DNA from: CAZQQN01 sp964549595
GTDB taxonomy: Bacteria > Bacteroidota > Bacteroidia > CAILMK01 > CAYYUA01
NCBI GenBank assembly: GCA_964549595.1
Contig: CAZJWK010000019.1
Span: forward strand, 1-37,820
Direction: 5' to 3'
Length of the DNA: 37,820 nucleotides
The notes beneath the pieces were generated by a model. The model searched no databases. It saw only the letters and a list, made by a program, of their open reading frames with translations, and was not told the DNA's origin. Positions 26,149 through 33,840 of this stretch are shown piece by piece (positions within the stretch are counted from its first letter, which is position 1; every line of letters begins with the position of its first letter). The translations under genes and the position numbers were made by a program.

Positions 26149-26188
26149 CATTAATAATTGGGGATACACTAATCGAAACCTTTAATTA

Positions 26189-27460
26189 TTACATAAATAA
26201 GTGATCATCTACACCATCTCTGTTAACTGTATGTCGGAGTTTCCATTCTCCATTGATTTTTGCCCATAAATGGGGAGACCTGAAATTATCTGTTAACTCA
26301 TGTTTGAAATATTCTCCATCCAGATCCAAAAATCTCATAATTTCATCAAAGTATTTGTCAGGAAATTCGCCATCAAACTTATTGACGAGTGCTTGGCCTT
26401 CTTCTCTTGTTAAATGTTTATTCCGTATTTCTTGAGAAGCATCGTAAGTGGTTCTGCCGATTCCAAACTTAATGAATGTGGTATAATAATGAAGGTCGTC
26501 AATTTTATCATCAATGCTATTGTATTTGCTATAAGTTCCCTGGGTCCTAAACGGCCTTGCCTGAAAGCCCGTATTTTCAACAGCATAATAATAGGCTTCC
26601 TGGGGGATCCATTTTAAATAATACCCTAAGTAATGAACCTCAATATTGGACTTTTCAATTTCTTCAGATGTCGGGGGAAGGAAACAAGTCAAATCTGAAA
26701 GGCGAATATTATACTTCTCCATAATTTCATTAATATTCAATCCTCCAAGGTAAATTTCATCCAGATTATCATAACTGAAGTATGATTTGTCCCTTAAGGA
26801 ATCCTTGGTTTCCGCAATAGGATTTCCGTACTCAGCTTCATTTTCTCCATAAAAAATCAAATTAATACCAAATTTAGCTGCAATTTTAGGGGCTAAATTC
26901 TTTTGCCCCAAAATGAAGGTTTGAAAAGGATGATAAAGGTTTTCTATGCCCAATTTTGTAAGCAACTTCATAGCATTACCATTTTGCTTAAACATGACAT
27001 TATCAAAGCCTCCAATCTCACACCAATTTTTCCAGTTTTGATACCCATAATCCGTATACATAATAGGAGGCCAGGTTACAGTTAGAGGGTTCATTCCATA
27101 CTTGTACTTAAGAATATGAGCCTGGTAAGCACTATCTTTACCTCCGCTACCCGGTACAATACAATCATATTGGCCATCATGTCTCCTGTGTCGATCCAAT
27201 AATTCCTTAAGCTCATTTTCCTTTTCATCCCAGTCAATCTTTTCCTTTTGTTCAGCTACCCTACAAGCATCACAAACCCCTTCTTCGTCAAGGTTCATCG
27301 TTGTTTTTTTACTTTCCTGGGTATGTTTAAATTCCACAGCGGATGCTGGCCGTTGATTTGAAACCACACAACGCTTACAAAATTGAACATCTTCCGGAAG
27401 ACCATAAAACGCTTCTCTACTTTCATCTTTGGACTGTTTGGGGGAATAATTTAACTCCAT
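26189..27460 (-). CDS. N-acetyl sugar amidotransferase (WbpG/PseA/PtmG family)
   Basis: The product is 423 aa. It carries two CxxC pairs, CKRC (28-31) and CDAC (63-66), then the PP-loop ATP motif PGSGGKDSAYQAH (103-115), and the long C-terminal region typical of the family. These enzymes activate an N-acetyl group of a sugar with ATP and add ammonia to give an acetamidino group, with ammonia delivered by HisH/HisF-like partners. Those partners are the next two genes upstream. In Pseudomonas the substrate is a 2,3-diamino-uronic acid; in Campylobacter PseA and PtmG act on pseudaminic and legionaminic acid. Both sugar types have genes in this window, so the substrate is open. Confidence 0.9.
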   Translation of the reverse strand: MELNYSPKQSKDESREAFYGLPEDVQFCKRCVVSNQRPASAVEFKHTQESKKTTMNLDEEGVCDACRVAEQKEKIDWDEKENELKELLDRHRRHDGQYDCIVPGSGGKDSAYQAHILKYKYGMNPLTVTWPPIMYTDYGYQNWKNWCEIGGFDNVMFKQNGNAMKLLTKLGIENLYHPFQTFILGQKNLAPKIAAKFGINLIFYGENEAEYGNPIAETKDSLRDKSYFSYDNLDEIYLGGLNINEIMEKYNIRLSDLTCFLPPTSEEIEKSNIEVHYLGYYLKWIPQEAYYYAVENTGFQARPFRTQGTYSKYNSIDDKIDDLHYYTTFIKFGIGRTTYDASQEIRNKHLTREEGQALVNKFDGEFPDKYFDEIMRFLDLDGEYFKHELTDNFRSPHLWAKINGEWKLRHTVNRDGVDDHLFM

Positions 27461-27480
27461 AACTTTACTCAGGTTTTAGT

Positions 27481-28140
27481 TTACAATAAATTGTTGATTT
27501 GTGCCCATTTTTTATAAATGTTAATCCCGTATTCTCCACTCTTTTCGGGGTGAAATTGGGTAGCAAAAATATTGTTTTTCTTAATGGATGAGCAATATTC
27601 AAACCCATCATAATTAGTAATTGATAGTTTGACTTCTTCCTTTTTGGGACTAGCATAATAAGAATGGACAAAATACTGGTAATCACCATTTTTTAACACG
27701 GCCAGTGGGCTATCCATCCAATTTGAACCGTTGGAAGGCATTAAAACTTTATTCCAACCAATTTGCGGCACCTTTAACCTATTACCATTAATTTCGTTCG
27801 GGAACCGCTTTATTGCTCCCTCGATTAATCCAATGCCCTTGTTAATACCAAACTCCTCACTTTCCTCAAACAAAACCTGCATGCCCAAACATATTCCGAA
27901 AAGAGGCTTACCTGATTTTACTCCTCCTTTAATGGGTTCTATCAAATCAAGTTCTTTCAAATTTTCCATAGCATCCTGGAAAGCACCTACACCAGGCAAA
28001 ATCATGGCATCAGCCCTTAGGATGTCTTCTTTAGAGGAAGAAATGACAGCACTTAACTTGAGCTTTTCACATGCATGCATGACACTGAACATGTTGCCCA
28101 ATTGGAAATCAATGATCACCACTTTCTTTTGATTACTCAT
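27481..28140 (-). CDS. HisH-like glutamine amidotransferase (ammonia supply for sugar amidination)
   Basis: The product is 219 aa, a class I glutaminase. The nucleophile lies in GICLGMQVL (C84), and the catalytic His/Glu in FHPEKSGEYG (H197, E199). MILPGVGAFQDAM (46-58) is the oxyanion region of HisH. The triad is intact, so it should hydrolyse glutamine and pass ammonia to its HisF-like partner. Position between a HisF-like gene (8-nt overlap) and the WbpG-type gene (20-bp gap), with no other his genes, argues for glycan amidination and against histidine biosynthesis. Confidence 0.9.
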   Translation of the reverse strand: MSNQKKVVIIDFQLGNMFSVMHACEKLKLSAVISSSKEDILRADAMILPGVGAFQDAMENLKELDLIEPIKGGVKSGKPLFGICLGMQVLFEESEEFGINKGIGLIEGAIKRFPNEINGNRLKVPQIGWNKVLMPSNGSNWMDSPLAVLKNGDYQYFVHSYYASPKKEEVKLSITNYDGFEYCSSIKKNNIFATQFHPEKSGEYGINIYKKWAQINNLL

Positions 28141-28990
28141 AGGAATACCGAATATCGAATTGTTTATTCTTTAAATATTTTTTTATTGCTTTTAAATTTG
28201 TGGGTTCTACCCGCTTGAACTGTTTCTTGCTTTTCAAAAATTCAATGTTCCCTTCCTCCTTCTGCAAAACTTCTTCTTTTCTATTAGTAATGTAGTCATA
28301 GTGAAGCAATGAGGCTACAGCCAACGCATCTGCGTGCCCATTGGTAATAACATCTTCTATATGGGCTAATTTGCCCGGACCGCCATGGGCAATCACTGGT
28401 ACACTAACTTCACTGGCAATTTGATTTACCAAATTTACATCATAACCTAATCCGGTTCCTTCCCTATCCACAGAGGTTACCAATATTTCCCCGGCTCCCA
28501 AAGCTTCAACCTTTTTCGCCCATCCTACGGCTTCCACTCCCGTATATTCCCGTCCATTGTCAATGTAGGCATAATATTGACCATCATTCCCTTTTATGGC
28601 TTCTATAGCCACAACAATGGTTGAAGAGCCAAATTTGGAAGCAGCGTTTTTAATAATAGCCGGATTTTTGATGGCAGCCGTATTTAAAGCAACCTTATCG
28701 GCACCAGCCCGCAAAACTTCCTTTATATCATCCAATGTCCTAAGACCTCCCGCAACTGTTAATGGAATAAATATTTTTTTGGCAGTTTGCCGAACAATAT
28801 CATGCAAACTATTTCGTTCGTACAAACTGGCAACCACATCCTGATAGATAAGCTCATCAGCACCATTTTCGTAATAATATTCAGCAAATTCCTCTGGGGT
28901 CCCTAAAACCCTTAGCCCCTCCAAATGAATCCCTTTTACAAGGTTAGGGCCTTTAATGTCCAGCCTGGGAATAATTCTAATATTAACCAT
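28133..28990 (-). CDS. HisF-like cyclase-fold protein (partner of HisH-like glutaminase)
   Basis: The product is 285 aa, a (beta/alpha)8 barrel. The first catalytic Asp of HisF is kept (IPRLDIK, D11), and TSVDREGTGLGYD and HGGPGKLAHIEDV are the phosphate-binding loops. The second catalytic residue, Asp130 in HisF, is Glu here (VVAIEAIKG, E130). The protein is longer than typical HisF (about 253 aa), with a basic C-terminal extension. Loss of Asp130 fits a paralogue that has kept the ammonia channel but not cyclase chemistry, as expected for WbpG-linked HisF2. The gene lies 35 bp after the sulfotransferase gene. Confidence 0.88.
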   Translation of the reverse strand: MVNIRIIPRLDIKGPNLVKGIHLEGLRVLGTPEEFAEYYYENGADELIYQDVVASLYERNSLHDIVRQTAKKIFIPLTVAGGLRTLDDIKEVLRAGADKVALNTAAIKNPAIIKNAASKFGSSTIVVAIEAIKGNDGQYYAYIDNGREYTGVEAVGWAKKVEALGAGEILVTSVDREGTGLGYDVNLVNQIASEVSVPVIAHGGPGKLAHIEDVITNGHADALAVASLLHYDYITNRKEEVLQKEEGNIEFLKSKKQFKRVEPTNLKAIKKYLKNKQFDIRYSYE

Positions 28991-29002
28991 TAGCCAATCA
29001 GC

Positions 29003-29025
29003 ATTTTATTTTATTAAAATAAAAT
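29003..29025. other. Perfect AT-only palindrome between sulfotransferase and hisF-like genes
   Basis: ATTTTATTTTA, one T, TAAAATAAAAT: two 11-bp arms with a single central base, immediately after the sulfotransferase stop (29026) and 13 bp before the hisF-like start. It may be a weak attenuator, a cruciform or chance in AT-rich DNA. A one-base loop makes an ordinary RNA hairpin shorter than the full arms. Confidence 0.4.
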
Positions 29026-29898
29026 TTATAATTTCCTCCTACCTTCCAAATAAACTCCAGGAAGAGAAACACCTATTTTTTCAAGATTTTTATTACTTTC
29101 CAAAAAATAATCATGCAGTTCATAAAACTGATTTCTAAACTCTTTATTCATTTCCTGAAGAAAAGGTAACCAGTTTTCAAAATCCTTAATTTTTTTTCGA
29201 CTAACTTTTAGCAAACCAGTAGGGTTCATCCTGCTTCTTAAAAAATAATTCAATTTCCTAATTTTTAGGATATAGTTGTCACTTAAACTCCCATGTTCAA
29301 TTTTCCCATTCTTAACATTTGGTAATGGAGATCCTAATACCTTACATAACCTGTGAATAAATCCGTCATAATCATTTTGAAATTCCTCAAACGTAAAAAT
29401 ATGAACGTTCTCCTTATCAAAAAATTCACATAAAAGATTTATATATTCATCGTATTTAAACAAATCCAAATCAAGGCATTGGTAAACACCTCTTTTTAAT
29501 GAATTATTTAAAAGTCCATCGAATCTCAAATAGCCACCATATTGAACATAATGCCGATACAAGGAAAGTAAAATGTCTGGTTGATACCGTATAAAAAGCA
29601 AAATTTGTGGGTTATTAATGGAATTTTTTATATTTCGTAAAATAAGCTTTCTGTTTAAGCCATGGTAAAATATTTCGCCAACAAAAGACTCATCTGAATA
29701 AAAAAAATTTTGATTTTCCTTTTTTATTTTATCTATTCCCAAATCAGTATTTTCCTTAAAAATGAAGTTAGCTAGGGTTTTACCTTGTAACTCAGAATAA
29801 TTGGTAAAATTAATATTCGTTAGTTTGGGAAAAATATTTTTCTGTAAATAAGAAGTTCCGGTCCTAGGAAACCCAATATGAATAAAATTTCTACTCAT
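29026..29898 (-). CDS. Sulfotransferase family protein
   Basis: The product is 290 aa. The 5'-PSB loop is HIGFPRTGTSYLQ (7-19), followed by a region with LFIRYQPDILLSLYRHY, which matches the 3'-phosphate site in position (R then S), and HIFTFEEFQNDYDGF, the FEEL-like C-terminal signature. It is very AT-rich, more so than the nonulosonic acid genes upstream, which hints at separate acquisition. The start overlaps the end of the large GT-B-like gene by 8 nt, so the two are probably coupled and may act on the same sugar. Confidence 0.87.
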   Translation of the reverse strand: MSRNFIHIGFPRTGTSYLQKNIFPKLTNINFTNYSELQGKTLANFIFKENTDLGIDKIKKENQNFFYSDESFVGEIFYHGLNRKLILRNIKNSINNPQILLFIRYQPDILLSLYRHYVQYGGYLRFDGLLNNSLKRGVYQCLDLDLFKYDEYINLLCEFFDKENVHIFTFEEFQNDYDGFIHRLCKVLGSPLPNVKNGKIEHGSLSDNYILKIRKLNYFLRSRMNPTGLLKVSRKKIKDFENWLPFLQEMNKEFRNQFYELHDYFLESNKNLEKIGVSLPGVYLEGRRKL

Positions 29899-31444
29899 AA
29901 CTATTATTTAATAACGCTTTAGCTGCTTGATAATGCGCTTCGGCATTTTCCTGGAATCCTACATTTTGGTATTTTTGATAGCTTAATCCGCCCACAGCCC
30001 CTTCATAAGAATTTTCGTACAAGGTCTGTACGAACAATAAAACTTTTTCTTCGTCAATTTGATAACCGTTTAATATCTTACCAATTACATCTTTTACATC
30101 ATTGTTACTTGTACAAAAAAACGAGCCTTCACATCCTTTATACCAAGCGTGGCCAAAATTAATGACAGGGATGCCACGTACTAATGATTCCCAACCCACA
30201 GAGCCAGAAATAGTAGAAACTAACTCGGAATTATCAATCAAGTAAAATGTATCCTCATTTATAGAAGCAAATTTCACCCTGGAATCCAATTTTAGATTAT
30301 CATAATAATTTTTAGAACGTGAGGTTTCACCATTGTTTGTCAAAGTAAATTGACTAGCATGCTCTTTGATGACTAAATTCCAGTTTTCAGGTAAATTGTA
30401 ATGAAGTAACTTAATCATTAATTCCTGTAATACGAAATAACCACCCACGGGAGAGGTGTTTTTTTCCGGCTGAGAATGGAGAGGGCAAAATATATATGGC
30501 TTATTAAAATTAATGGGTTCGCTTAAATCCTCATAATAACTTTTTAATTTTTCTTTTTTAAATTTAGTTCTTCTCTTAAACTTAATCATTTCACTTTTGT
30601 ACAAATATTTTCTTTTGAAAAGATCTTTATCTCGAATCAGTTCGGTTTTTTCTTTTCTATCCCCTTTTATTTTAATCTTAAAAAGAATAATATCATGCAA
30701 TAATCTTTCCTTAATTCTATTAACTATTGAATTGCCACTTTTCTTAACCCGATTCAAACTATTCAATTGATCAAACATGTGAATTTTCTCAACTGCATCA
30801 TAGTTCCCTCTCAATTTTTCCAGATATGACTTATAATGTTCAGGAATTTGACTTGAATCAAATTTTTCTTCCTGTTCACACTTCTTTTTGTAATCAGATT
30901 GAATTAAAAGAGAGCCTACCTCAAATTTATTGACCGCAAACATTGTCTTATCAAAAAGCGTCCTGAAAAACATTATGGTTTGTATATTGTAAACATCCGT
31001 TGAAAGTTTATACAATACATAATCCGTGGCTTGATGGGGTTCCTCTACTAAAGATACTACATCAGGCTTTAGATTTTCAATAACCGTCATCCAATACCTG
31101 ATCAAATAATAATACAATTGAAGTCTGTGGCCATAAGTTAGCGTTTGATAAGCATCATTCCTTTCCATCATATTTAAAGCAATAGCTTCATAAGGAGCCA
31201 ATTGGCTTAAGATATCGCTGTCCAAAGGATAGAGTTCTGCATCTTTAAAATATTCTGCAGGGACCCCCCGTATAGAATCAAAATAATCATGTAAAACGGC
31301 ATTGGGAAAATTTTGAAAAACATCGCCCTTTGTCCTGTCAATGGTGTGCCAATATACAGGTTCCCAATCCTCTCTTTGCTGCATAAGTTTAGCAAACTCA
31401 ATAGTATATTCATTATAACCTGTAAAAATCGCTCTTACACTCAT
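29891..31444 (-). CDS. Capsule-type GT-B-like glycosyltransferase, putative
   Basis: The product is 517 aa. The N-terminal domain (about 1-190) begins VRAIFTGYNEYTIEFAKL and includes LKPDVVSLVEEPHQATDYV. A very basic, probably helical linker follows (about 240-305), then a second domain with IFCPLHSQPEKNTSPVGG (318-335), NLVIKEHAS (356-364) and TISGSVGWESLVRGIPVI (411-428) followed by NFGHAWYKGCEG. The KEHxS and SGSxGWE motifs recall Kdo-transferase-like capsule proteins (KpsC/KpsS type). It sits directly after the CMP-nonulosonate genes, so transfer of that sugar is plausible but unproven. Confidence 0.65.
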   Translation of the reverse strand: MSVRAIFTGYNEYTIEFAKLMQQREDWEPVYWHTIDRTKGDVFQNFPNAVLHDYFDSIRGVPAEYFKDAELYPLDSDILSQLAPYEAIALNMMERNDAYQTLTYGHRLQLYYYLIRYWMTVIENLKPDVVSLVEEPHQATDYVLYKLSTDVYNIQTIMFFRTLFDKTMFAVNKFEVGSLLIQSDYKKKCEQEEKFDSSQIPEHYKSYLEKLRGNYDAVEKIHMFDQLNSLNRVKKSGNSIVNRIKERLLHDIILFKIKIKGDRKEKTELIRDKDLFKRKYLYKSEMIKFKRRTKFKKEKLKSYYEDLSEPINFNKPYIFCPLHSQPEKNTSPVGGYFVLQELMIKLLHYNLPENWNLVIKEHASQFTLTNNGETSRSKNYYDNLKLDSRVKFASINEDTFYLIDNSELVSTISGSVGWESLVRGIPVINFGHAWYKGCEGSFFCTSNNDVKDVIGKILNGYQIDEEKVLLFVQTLYENSYEGAVGGLSYQKYQNVGFQENAEAHYQAAKALLNNSYE

Positions 31445-31470
31445 TAACTAGATATATTTATTTTTAACAC

Positions 31471-32205
31471 CTATATTGATGTATAGCCCCCATCAATTAT
31501 TAAGTTCTGGCCTGTAATGTAGCGAGCTTCATTTGAAAGTAAAAAACCGACAGCAGGTGCCACATCCTCAGAATTCCCCATACGCTTCATGGGTACCTTT
31601 TGGGAATAATTTTCCACAAATTTTTCAGGTTGATGATTGAAAATACCTCCCGGAGAAACACAATTCACTCGAATCCCATAAGGGCCATATTTTGAAGCCA
31701 GATACCTGGTAAAATTAATCACCCCGCCTTTTATGGCTGTGTAAGCAGCAGGCGGAGCCAAATCAGTTCCTTCATAAATACCAAAGTCATTGCCCACCAC
31801 CCCGTAAATAGAGGCCACATTCACGATACTGCCAAACCCCTGTTCCTTCATCTTAATCAACACCTCCTGGCAAAAAACAAAGTAGGCATTGAGTTGCCAA
31901 TCCACATTTTGACGCCAGGAATCCGGGTCAATCTGCTCAAAATCTTTTCCCCAATCCGATGTTCTGGGGTAAGCATTATTCACCAATCCATCTATCCGCT
32001 GATACCGCTCCCAAACTTTTTGAATAGCCCTTCTTATGGAATCATCCTTTGTTACATCGCAATACAGGGTTTGCGTCTCCCAATCATCCTTGACATCCAC
32101 ATCCAGATTAACTGGAATTGCCCCCTTTTGGTGAAGGTCTTCTCCCATGGCTTTCCCTAATAAGCCACTACCACCGGTAACCAATATCACTTTTTGATCC
32201 AACAT
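31471..32205 (-). CDS. ptmA: SDR oxidoreductase, PtmA-like
   Basis: The product is 244 aa, a classical short-chain dehydrogenase: TGGSGLLGKAM (10-20), NNAYP (76-80) at the NNAG position, S132, and the active-site Y155-TAI-K159, then SPGGIF. In Campylobacter jejuni, PtmA is encoded in the legionaminic acid locus and, with PtmF and PtmE, has been linked to GDP-glucosamine precursor supply. Placement one base after the Gfo/Idh gene, in the same block as legE-, legF- and legG-like genes, supports this name. The exact reaction is not shown by sequence. Confidence 0.8.
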   Translation of the reverse strand: MLDQKVILVTGGSGLLGKAMGEDLHQKGAIPVNLDVDVKDDWETQTLYCDVTKDDSIRRAIQKVWERYQRIDGLVNNAYPRTSDWGKDFEQIDPDSWRQNVDWQLNAYFVFCQEVLIKMKEQGFGSIVNVASIYGVVGNDFGIYEGTDLAPPAAYTAIKGGVINFTRYLASKYGPYGIRVNCVSPGGIFNHQPEKFVENYSQKVPMKRMGNSEDVAPAVGFLLSNEARYITGQNLIIDGGYTSI

Positions 32206-32206
32206 C

Positions 32207-33145
32207 TCAGGAAAGGGCTATTTTTAAGGTTTCTGTAGCCGTAAAAAGGTCATTCATGTAGCCTTCCTGTTCATTAAAATGACTTAAGAAATATTGTATT
32301 TGATCCTCATAAGTTTGTTGCCCATCAAAATTAGCTTTATAAATCCTAGAACCCTGGTGATCCTTAACCGAACCATTGATTAAGTCTGCATACCATATTT
32401 CATTCTCAAACACAAGCTCTATTGTCCTTTTGGGGTAAGGCCGGTAATAATTCAGCGTAATCCCAATATTATATTCCTCATAAGCTAACCAATAATGTGC
32501 ACAATCCACTGAATCAATTGCCAAATCTGACACCTTTGACAAATGGCTTTGGACTTTCTCAGGTCTCCCTAATAACCAAAGCAGGTAATCCAGCTCATGG
32601 ATTAAATCTAAATGAACTCCCCCCCCCTTGGCTTTTTGAGCACTGTAAATTTCCCTGTAATCCCGGCCAAGACGCCATCCAGGCAAATAAGAACCGCAAT
32701 AAGCCTGAACCTCCAAAAGCCTTTTTCCAGGAATGTTTGCTTTTAACCACTGGATAACGGGATGAAAGCGGAAATTAAAAGCCGTATAGGTCTTGATTTC
32801 TGCCTTTTTAATTTTTTCAAGTAAATGTTCCGTATCCTTTAGGGAATGAAAAGGCGGCTTTTCAATGAACAAAGGCTTTTTAATGCTCTGATCAAGAATC
32901 TGCTCAATGGTTTGGTAATGTTCACTCGTGGGATTGCTCACCAATATGAAATCTACATCCCCTGGGATGGCAGTGTAGGAAAATATATTTTCAATTCCTT
33001 CCCATGCTTTTACAGAGGAATCAGACCTTAGGGCTAAAATCCTGACTTCAGGATCGATCTTCCGTAAAGCTTTGATGTGCCTTTGGGCGATAGAACCCAA
33101 TCCTATGATTAAAACTTTATAAGGCAAAGTCAAGTAAATTTTCAC
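32207..33145 (-). CDS. ptmF: Gfo/Idh/MocA oxidoreductase, PtmF-like
   Basis: The NAD-binding Rossmann motif is KVLIIGLGSIAQRH, followed by FILVSNPTSEHY, FIEKPPFHSL (catalytic Lys) and FNFRFHPVIQWLK, a standard Gfo/Idh pattern. The start is uncertain: ATGs at 33193 and 33184 would overlap the cytidylyltransferase gene by about 70 nt. I use the GTG at 33145 (312 aa), and a TTG at 33127 would begin just before the Rossmann strand. It lies between the cytidylyltransferase and PtmA-like genes, as expected of the Campylobacter-type block. Its role in making the glucosamine precursor is by analogy. Confidence 0.75.
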   Translation of the reverse strand: MKIYLTLPYKVLIIGLGSIAQRHIKALRKIDPEVRILALRSDSSVKAWEGIENIFSYTAIPGDVDFILVSNPTSEHYQTIEQILDQSIKKPLFIEKPPFHSLKDTEHLLEKIKKAEIKTYTAFNFRFHPVIQWLKANIPGKRLLEVQAYCGSYLPGWRLGRDYREIYSAQKAKGGGVHLDLIHELDYLLWLLGRPEKVQSHLSKVSDLAIDSVDCAHYWLAYEEYNIGITLNYYRPYPKRTIELVFENEIWYADLINGSVKDHQGSRIYKANFDGQQTYEDQIQYFLSHFNEQEGYMNDLFTATETLKIALS

Positions 33146-33833
33146 GAATGAGGATTTCCATAACCTTAAAATCGACAGGATCATCCAAATCAAAACACAT
33201 ATGGGGTACTATATAGGCCAAAGAACGATCAGTTGTACTCTCCTTCCACTCTTCCTCAAAAAATTGTCTCCTGAAAATATAAAAAGAAGCATTCATGTCA
33301 TAAACTGCAGGCGATTCCTGCCGAGTCTTAATATTGGGCTTCTTCTTTACCACATCTACATAGCCATTTCCTTGCTCTTCTACCATATTGAAATAGGGAT
33401 TCCGTGAAGCTTGGCTTACAGAGAATATATTTAAAGCATGAGCATCATTTTCTATTTGATGCAAAGCATTTTGAAGGTCGTTAACATTTCTTAGAGGTGA
33501 CGTAACATCCATATCTAAAATGTAATCATAGCGCTTGTCTTGTTCACTTTCCTTAAACTCCAACAAATCCTGAATCACATCAATTTTTCCAGATGAATCC
33601 GTGGCAAGCTCTTCGGGACGTTGATAATTGGTTTCAAGGCCAAAATTGCTTGCTATCGTTTTTATTTCAGGGTCATCCGTACTTAATTCAAAATCTGCAT
33701 CAAATTTTTTGCAAAAGGCAAACCCTGTTTCAATGGTATAACCAATAAGGGGCTTCCCATTCAAGGGCTTTATATTTTTTCCGGGAATACCTTTCGACCC
33801 ACCCCTAGCACAAATCGTCACTAAAATATTCAT
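33117..33833 (-). CDS. legF: CMP-nonulosonic acid synthetase (NeuA/LegF/PtmB family)
   Basis: The product is 238 aa. The N-terminal ICARGGSKGIPGKNIKPL (7-24) is the CTP-binding signature of CMP-sialic/legionaminic acid synthetases. STDDPEI, RPEELATDSSG and DMDVTSPLRN are the later conserved segments of the active site, and the Asp residues in LDMDVTSP would bind Mg2+. The reaction is CTP plus the free nonulosonic acid to CMP-sugar. The neighbours (PtmE-like, NeuC, NeuB) favour legionaminic acid, but NeuA and LegF are hard to separate by eye. The gene lies 7 bp after the nucleotidyltransferase gene. Confidence 0.85.
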   Translation of the reverse strand: MNILVTICARGGSKGIPGKNIKPLNGKPLIGYTIETGFAFCKKFDADFELSTDDPEIKTIASNFGLETNYQRPEELATDSSGKIDVIQDLLEFKESEQDKRYDYILDMDVTSPLRNVNDLQNALHQIENDAHALNIFSVSQASRNPYFNMVEEQGNGYVDVVKKKPNIKTRQESPAVYDMNASFYIFRRQFFEEEWKESTTDRSLAYIVPHMCFDLDDPVDFKVMEILIRENLLDFAL

Positions 33834-33840
33834 TAAAGTC

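Larger units (their letters stand above)
25538..26188. other. Gene-free interval of 651 bp between two gene blocks
   Basis: No credible coding sequence is seen on either strand. It contains, from right to left, a possible hairpin after the amidotransferase gene (26125-26148), the MITE-like element (25885-26054) and about 340 bp of AT-rich DNA. The AT-rich part includes TATATTTG on the minus strand (25648-25655), which matches the Bacteroidota -7 consensus TAnnTTTG; I see no good -33 element, so the promoter is only a possibility. GTAACCTG occurs twice within 50 bp (near 25789 and 25828), too short to interpret. Confidence 0.6.

Noticed and set aside
27481..28990. HisH and HisF as part of a histidine operon
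   Set aside because: No other his genes are near, the WbpG-type partner gene is adjacent, and HisF has Glu at position 130.
33145..33193. Longer Gfo/Idh protein starting at 33193
   Set aside because: It would overlap the cytidylyltransferase gene by 77 nt and adds residues outside the Rossmann fold. A GTG or TTG start nearer the fold is more likely.
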